9,690 nt of DNA from JBMNTQ01 sp050945815 (lineage in GTDB: Bacteria; Bacillota; Clostridia; Christensenellales; JBMNTQ01): the NCBI GenBank assembly GCA_050945815.1, contig JBMNTQ010000069.1:1-9690 (forward strand), written 5' to 3'. The translations under genes were made by a program, and so were the position numbers. Below are positions 5,542 to 9,690 of this stretch, in pieces (position 1 is the stretch's first letter; the number at the start of each line of letters is the position of its first letter). Below the pieces are notes generated by a model. It saw nothing but the letters and a program-made list of their open reading frames with translations. It ran no database searches and was not told the DNA's origin.

Positions 5542-7233
5542 ATGCAAATCAAGAAACAGATCGGCACGCTCTTGATCGAAGCAGGCATTATTACCAACGA
5601 GCAGCTCGAAGAAGCATTGCATATACAACAAGAGAACAATCAGCAAGTCCAGGTGGGTGAAATACTCAAAAGCTTGGGCTATGTAACTGAACAGCAAATT
5701 CTTATGGCCCTGGAATACCAACTGGGTATTCCCTGTGTTGAACTAAACCGCGCAGTCATTCCTCAGGATATTGTCAACAGAATCCCGCCGGGTATGGCCC
5801 GCCGGCATGGCATCGTACCGGTAAAAATCCAGGAAAACATCCTGTACATCGCCATGGAAGACCCGTTCGACATTGTCGCCCTTAATGACGCGCGTCTGGT
5901 TTCCGGCATGGAAATCTACCCGATGCTGGCGCGCAAAGAGAGCATCCAGCGAAAAATAAGCGACCTTTACGGCAATGAATCTGCAGAGCGCGCCATCGAG
6001 GAATGGCGCAGCGAAGCTGTCACCAGCGGCCTGTCCGACGACCAGGATCTCGAGGATGAAATCGGCAACGCACCGATTGTACGCCTCATCAACTCCATCC
6101 TGGAACAAGCCATCCGCGATGGTGCCAGCGATATCCACATTGAGCCGCAAGATATGGAAGTGCGCATTCGCCTGCGCATCGACGGTACGCTGTACAACAC
6201 CATCAACGCCCCCCGCAATGCCCACGCCGCCATGATTACCCGCATCAAAATCATGGGCAGCATGAACATCGCGGAAAAGCGCCTGCCCCAGGACGGCCGG
6301 TGCGACATCGAGCTGCTGGGTCACAACATCGACCTGCGCATCTCCACGCTGCCCACTGTCCATGGCGAGAAGGCTGTGCTGCGCGTATTGGATCGGGAAA
6401 GCTTCCTGATTCCCAAGGAAAAACTGGGCTTCACAAAAAGAAATCTGGAGAAATTCGACACCCTGCTCAAAAATCCCCACGGTATTCTATTGGTAACCGG
6501 CCCGACAGGCAGCGGCAAATCCACCACCCTCTACACCATGCTGAGTGAGCTAAACCGCATCAGCGACAATATTATCACCATCGAAGACCCGGTAGAATAC
6601 CTTCTAGCCGGCATCAACCAAGTACAGGTGAACGTCAAGGCGGGCCTGAATTTCGCAACCGGCCTGCGCTCGATTCTACGACAAGATCCAGACATCATCA
6701 TGGTCGGCGAGATCCGCGATCAGGAAACAGTCAGCATGGCTATCCGTGCCGCCATCACCGGCCACCTCGTGTTGTCCACCATCCACACCAACGACTCTTT
6801 CAGCACCATTTCCCGGCTGCTAAACATGGGCATCCCTTCCTATATGCTGGCAGCCAGCCTGGTGGGGGTTATCTCCCAGCGTCTGGTGCGTACCATCTGT
6901 CCCTTGTGCAAAGCGCCCTACACCCCCTCAGACGCCGAGCTGTCCCTCGCACGGCTGCCTGCCGACACAGAAGCTATAACCTTCTACAAGGGTGCTGGCT
7001 GCGACAACTGTACGCAAACCGGCTACAAAGGCCGCATTGCCGTCCACGAAGTATTGTCCATAGGGCGCGGCCAGCGAGACTTGATCCAGCAAGACGCCTC
7101 CCTGGATGAAATCCGGGATTATTCCGTAAAACAAGGGTTTACCAGCCTTAAACAGGAATGTATTAATCTGGTACGCCTGGGCCTGATTCCGTTGGACGAG
7201 CTTATTCGTGTCGCATACACTCAAGATGAATAA
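5542..7233 (+). CDS. pilB: type IV pilus extension ATPase PilB
   Basis: This is a 563-residue hexameric cytoplasmic ATPase of the GspE/PilB family that powers pilin assembly. Residues 1-60 form an MshEN-like N-terminal domain with two 24-residue motifs (6-29 and 37-60). The middle domain includes DIHIEP (197-202) and RLPQDGR (247-253). The ATPase core has Walker A GPTGSGKST (320-328, K326), the Asp box TIEDPVEY (346-353), Walker B DPDIIMVGEIRD (382-393) and the His box GHLVLSTIHTND (407-418). A zinc site of four cysteines (C453, C456, C487, C490) marks the assembly ATPases and is absent from the neighbouring PilT. Length is normal. The ATG is preceded by AAAGGAAG (5523-5530), a slightly long spacing. 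pilT follows after 33 nt and pilC after that, so this is the start of a pilus cluster. The closest alternative is GspE of type II secretion, which is unlikely next to pilT. Confidence 0.95.
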   Translation: MQIKKQIGTLLIEAGIITNEQLEEALHIQQENNQQVQVGEILKSLGYVTEQQILMALEYQLGIPCVELNRAVIPQDIVNRIPPGMARRHGIVPVKIQENILYIAMEDPFDIVALNDARLVSGMEIYPMLARKESIQRKISDLYGNESAERAIEEWRSEAVTSGLSDDQDLEDEIGNAPIVRLINSILEQAIRDGASDIHIEPQDMEVRIRLRIDGTLYNTINAPRNAHAAMITRIKIMGSMNIAEKRLPQDGRCDIELLGHNIDLRISTLPTVHGEKAVLRVLDRESFLIPKEKLGFTKRNLEKFDTLLKNPHGILLVTGPTGSGKSTTLYTMLSELNRISDNIITIEDPVEYLLAGINQVQVNVKAGLNFATGLRSILRQDPDIIMVGEIRDQETVSMAIRAAITGHLVLSTIHTNDSFSTISRLLNMGIPSYMLAASLVGVISQRLVRTICPLCKAPYTPSDAELSLARLPADTEAITFYKGAGCDNCTQTGYKGRIAVHEVLSIGRGQRDLIQQDASLDEIRDYSVKQGFTSLKQECINLVRLGLIPLDELIRVAYTQDE

Positions 7234-7237
7234 TACT

Positions 7238-7252
7238 GCCGGTTTCCCCGGC
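7238..7252 (+). other. small hairpin in the pilB-pilT gap
   Basis: GCCGG (7238-7242) and CCGGC (7248-7252) form a 5-bp GC stem with a TTTCC loop just before the pilT ribosome binding site AAGGGGG (7256-7262). No T-run follows, so it is not a terminator. It might affect pilT translation or mRNA stability. Confidence 0.4.
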
Positions 7253-7266
7253 CAAAAGGGGGCATT

Positions 7267-8340
7267 ATGGCTATTAATATTTCTGAATTGCTAGACAATT
7301 GTTCCAGATTGGGGGTTTCCGACCTGCACATCACCGTAGGTGTCCCCCCCATCGCCCGAATCAATGGCCGTCTATCACCCTTGCTCGACTATATCCTCTC
7401 CCCCGCAGATACCGAGGCTGCAGTGCGCTCCCTAACCAGCGAGAATCAGTTTGCCGAACTCGAGGCAAACGGCGAAGTGGATTTCTCCGTCTCGATTCCG
7501 GGCAGCAGCCGCTACCGCGTCAATGCCTACCGCCAGCGGGGCAGCTACGCGGCCGCGCTTCGCCTGGTCGACTCGGTCATCCGTTCGGTGGAAGAGCTAA
7601 AGCTCCCCTCCATTGTCAATGATTTCTGTTGGAAGAACAACGGCCTTGTCTTGGTCACCGGCCCGACGGGCAGCGGCAAATCCACCACTCTGGCAGCCAT
7701 GATAGACAACATCAATTCCCAGCGCGACTGCCACGTCATCACGCTGGAAGAACCCATCGAATACCTGCACAAACACAAAAAAAGCATGGTAAATCAGCGG
7801 GAAATCGGCTCCGACTCCCGCTCCTACAGCTATGCCCTGCGCGCAACGCTGCGGCAAGATCCGGACGTCATCCTCATCGGCGAGATGCGCGACTACGATT
7901 CCATCAGCATCGCGCTAACTGCCGCAGAAACCGGCCATTTGGTGTTTTCCACCCTGCACACCATCGGAGCAGCCCAAACCATCGACCGCATCATCGACGT
8001 TTTCCCACCCCACCAGCAGCAACAAATCCGTGTGCAGCTGTCTATGACCCTGCAAGGCGTGGTCTCGCAACAGCTTATCCCACTGACAGACGGCAGCGGG
8101 CGCATTGCCGCGGTGGAAGTTATGCTTGGCACATCGGCCATCCGCAACCTGATCCGGGAAGGCAAAACCCCGCAAATCAACAACGTTATCATGACTAGCG
8201 CCCGATCCGGGATGCAATTGATGGACAACTCCATAGCCGGCCTTCTGCAAAAGAATTTGATTTCCCACGACAATGCGTACTTATACAGTGTCGATCAGGA
8301 TTATTTGTCAAAATTAATGAAAAACGGCATGTCATTTTAG
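7267..8340 (+). CDS. pilT: type IV pilus retraction ATPase PilT
   Basis: This is a 357-residue hexameric cytoplasmic ATPase that disassembles the pilus, giving retraction and twitching motility. The N-terminal domain (about 1-100) has the PilT-type start with SDLHITVGVPPIARING (18-34). The core has Walker A GPTGSGKST (132-140, K138), the acidic box LEEPIEYLHKHKKSMVNQREIG (160-181), Walker B DPDVILIGEMRD (198-209) and the His box GHLVFSTLHT (223-232). The C-terminal signature AIRNLIREGK (291-300), needed for retraction in studied PilT proteins, is intact. No cysteine zinc motif is present, as expected for PilT. The acidic box has EEP where EDP is common, a mild variation. The gene lies 33 nt after pilB and is probably co-transcribed with it; the start has AAGGGGG at good spacing. 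Confidence 0.95.
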   Translation: MAINISELLDNCSRLGVSDLHITVGVPPIARINGRLSPLLDYILSPADTEAAVRSLTSENQFAELEANGEVDFSVSIPGSSRYRVNAYRQRGSYAAALRLVDSVIRSVEELKLPSIVNDFCWKNNGLVLVTGPTGSGKSTTLAAMIDNINSQRDCHVITLEEPIEYLHKHKKSMVNQREIGSDSRSYSYALRATLRQDPDVILIGEMRDYDSISIALTAAETGHLVFSTLHTIGAAQTIDRIIDVFPPHQQQQIRVQLSMTLQGVVSQQLIPLTDGSGRIAAVEVMLGTSAIRNLIREGKTPQINNVIMTSARSGMQLMDNSIAGLLQKNLISHDNAYLYSVDQDYLSKLMKNGMSF

Positions 8341-8401
8341 AAAAAATCCCCATTTTAGCTGTTTTTACCTGCTTTTTTTACAAATTACATTCACAAAATG
8401 A

Positions 8402-8430
8402 TTGATGCTTTGTAACGTATATGTTATTAT
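8402..8430 (+). promoter_or_regulatory. possible internal promoter ahead of pilC
   Basis: TTGATG (8402-8407), a 17-bp spacer and TATTAT (8425-8430) with an extended TGT (8422-8424) form a plausible sigma-A promoter in the 145-bp pilT-pilC gap. A start near 8437 would leave a leader of about 49 nt. It may let pilC and the following genes be expressed apart from pilBT. Confidence 0.5.
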
Positions 8431-8452
8431 AAGATCACTAAAATGATGTTGT

Positions 8453-8471
8453 TTTGCTGGAATTCAGCAAA
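8453..8471 (+). promoter_or_regulatory. 7-bp hairpin just upstream of the pilC ribosome binding site
   Basis: TTTGCTG (8453-8459) and CAGCAAA (8465-8471) are exact reverse complements around a GAATT loop. The stem ends one base before the Shine-Dalgarno sequence GGGAG (8474-8478). It may tune pilC translation or be a protein site; its function is not shown. Confidence 0.55.
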
Positions 8472-8485
8472 GCGGGAGTTAGTCT

Positions 8486-9690
8486 ATGCCGAGATATCGA
8501 TATAAAGCAACTAACTTAAAAGGCCGGATGATCTCCGGTGTGTTCGAAGGAACTGACAGTGCTGCTGTCATCGCTATGCTGCGCCAAAAAGACTACTATC
8601 CTCTGGAAGTAGAAGAAGCGCAGGAAAAACGTAGCGGCAGCATAGACATTGAGCTTTCCAAAAAAATTCCGCTACACCCTCTGGCGCTTTTTTGCACCCA
8701 GCTCGCAACGGTTCTCAGGGCCGGCGTCCCCTTGGTCGCCGCTTTGGATATGCTGCGCCAGCAAACCGAGCATAAACGCCTAAAGGCCATCATAAATGAC
8801 GTCTACGATAAAATCCAAACCGGGAACTCCCTGAGTGGCGCTTTTTCCGACCATGCAGAACGCTTCCCGGATATTTTCATCAGCATGCTGGAAGCCGGCG
8901 AATTGTCCGGAAACATCGACGAAGTTCTCCATCGCATGGGCATTACCTTCGAAAAAGACTATAAGCTTAAAAAGAAAGTCAAATCCGCCCTGACCTACCC
9001 GAAAATCATATCGATTTTCGCGTTGATCGTGGTGGTCGGCTTATTGATCTTTATGGTGCCCACCTTCACCAACCTATACGCGAGCTTCGATCAGGCGCTG
9101 CCCGGCCCGACGCAGCTTTTGCTGGATTTAAGCAGCTTTATCGTTTCCAACTGGCTCTTACTTTTGCTGCTAATCGCCATAATAATCGCCTTGGTCAAAA
9201 TCTATTTGTCCTCACCTGCAGGCAAATTAGCCTTTGCCAAGATGATGCTGCGAATACCGGTGTTTGGCAAGCTCAACGTCAAAATTGTCTCCGCCCGCTT
9301 CACCCGGACGCTCAGCACGCTGCTCAGCTCCGGCGTCGCGCTAACCTCTTCCCTGGAGGTAACGGCCCGGGCGGTTGGCAATGTGGTGTTGGAAAAAGGC
9401 TTGCTGTTCACTGCCGACCAAATCCAGGAAGGCCAGAGTTTGTCCAGCGCCCTAAGCGGCTTGAACGTATTTCCGCCCATGGTCATCAACATGGTGCAAT
9501 TGGGCGAAGAATCTGGAACCTTGGAAAGCTTCCTGTCAAAAACGGCCGATTCCTTCGACAGCGACGCCGAGGATGCTCTCTCCCAGATGACCGGCATGAT
9601 CGAACCCTTGGTCATCATCGTCATGGGCGGGCTGGTCATGTTCATCGCCCTGTCCATGCTGTTGCCTATGTTTACCATGTACAGCTTCAT
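8486..9690 (+). CDS. pilC: type IV pilus inner-membrane platform protein PilC (3' end cut by window)
   Basis: This reading frame is open from the ATG at 8486 to the last base, giving 401 residues with no stop. PilC/GspF proteins are about 400-405 residues long, so only a few residues should be missing. The protein sits in the inner membrane and couples the PilB and PilT motors to pilin insertion and extraction. The start MPRYRYKATNLKGRMISG is typical of the family. Two related T2SSF cytoplasmic domains are visible: one has QLATVLRAGVPLVAALDML (72-90) and MLEAGELSGNIDEVL (134-148), and the other has TLSTLLSSGVALTSSLEV (275-292) and MVQLGEESGTLESFL (336-350). TM segments lie at about 173-192, 222-241 and 373-397. 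A Shine-Dalgarno sequence, GGGAG (8474-8478), precedes the start. The gene follows pilT by 145 bp and may have its own promoter. GspF is the alternative, but pilT nearby favours PilC. Confidence 0.94.
   Translation, partial: MPRYRYKATNLKGRMISGVFEGTDSAAVIAMLRQKDYYPLEVEEAQEKRSGSIDIELSKKIPLHPLALFCTQLATVLRAGVPLVAALDMLRQQTEHKRLKAIINDVYDKIQTGNSLSGAFSDHAERFPDIFISMLEAGELSGNIDEVLHRMGITFEKDYKLKKKVKSALTYPKIISIFALIVVVGLLIFMVPTFTNLYASFDQALPGPTQLLLDLSSFIVSNWLLLLLLIAIIIALVKIYLSSPAGKLAFAKMMLRIPVFGKLNVKIVSARFTRTLSTLLSSGVALTSSLEVTARAVGNVVLEKGLLFTADQIQEGQSLSSALSGLNVFPPMVINMVQLGEESGTLESFLSKTADSFDSDAEDALSQMTGMIEPLVIIVMGGLVMFIALSMLLPMFTMYSF

Noticed and set aside
5265..5660. 131-codon + strand open frame running into pilB
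   Set aside because: It overlaps the well-supported pilB start in another frame, spans the pilB promoter and is low-complexity from the C-rich tract.
8341..8385. Intrinsic terminator after pilT
   Set aside because: T-runs are present, but the only stem is AAAAT/ATTTT around CCCC, too weak and AT-rich to call.
1..9690. CRISPR array, tRNA, rRNA, insertion sequence or prophage genes
   Set aside because: No regular spaced repeats, no tRNA TψC-like arms in a cloverleaf context, and no transposase or integrase motifs were seen on either strand.

Overview
The window looks like a chromosomal segment of a Firmicutes-type bacterium. Promoters follow the sigma-A pattern, Shine-Dalgarno sites are strong and purine-rich, and the GGDEF, glycosyltransferase-TPR and type IV pilus proteins have a clostridial or Negativicutes flavour. 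A Negativicutes-like host is my best guess, but it is inference only. GC content is moderate, and coding regions use many C-ending codons. I see no insertion sequences, integrases, tRNAs, rRNAs or CRISPR arrays.

Layout. (1) 79-654 (+) encodes an MntP-type manganese exporter, followed by a clear intrinsic terminator at 742-767. (2) After a C-rich spacer, 989-2068 (+) encodes a family 2 glycosyltransferase with TPR-like repeats. (3) 2065-3552 (-) is a six-TM / PAS / GGDEF diguanylate cyclase whose stop codon overlaps that of the glycosyltransferase. (4) A 438-bp spacer (3553-3990) holds three copies of a 12-bp word containing an extended -10. It also holds promoters for the cyclase (leftward) and for the next gene (rightward). 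(5) 3991-5109 (+) is a Gfo/Idh/MocA-family NAD(P)-dependent oxidoreductase with a near-consensus promoter and a leader that can pair with its own Shine-Dalgarno sequence. (6) 5110-5541 is non-coding, with inverted repeats, a C-rich tract and a promoter. (7) 5542-7233 pilB, 7267-8340 pilT and 8486->9690 pilC (all +) form the start of a type IV pilus cluster. pilC runs off the window end with only a few residues missing.

How the genes fit together. PilB (extension ATPase), PilT (retraction ATPase) and PilC (inner-membrane platform) are the motor of a type IV pilus. Minor components and pilins are expected beyond the right edge. The diguanylate cyclase could supply c-di-GMP to the PilB N-terminal MshEN-like domain, but that domain departs from consensus and the cyclase lacks the canonical inhibitory site. 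MntP, the glycosyltransferase and the oxidoreductase have no obvious mechanistic link to the pilus.

I found no clearly new multi-gene system. The most interesting signals are regulatory: the repeat/promoter cluster at 3646-3787, the Shine-Dalgarno-sequestering leader at 3938-3984, the structured spacer at 5130-5260, and the altered c-di-GMP-related residues in the cyclase and PilB.
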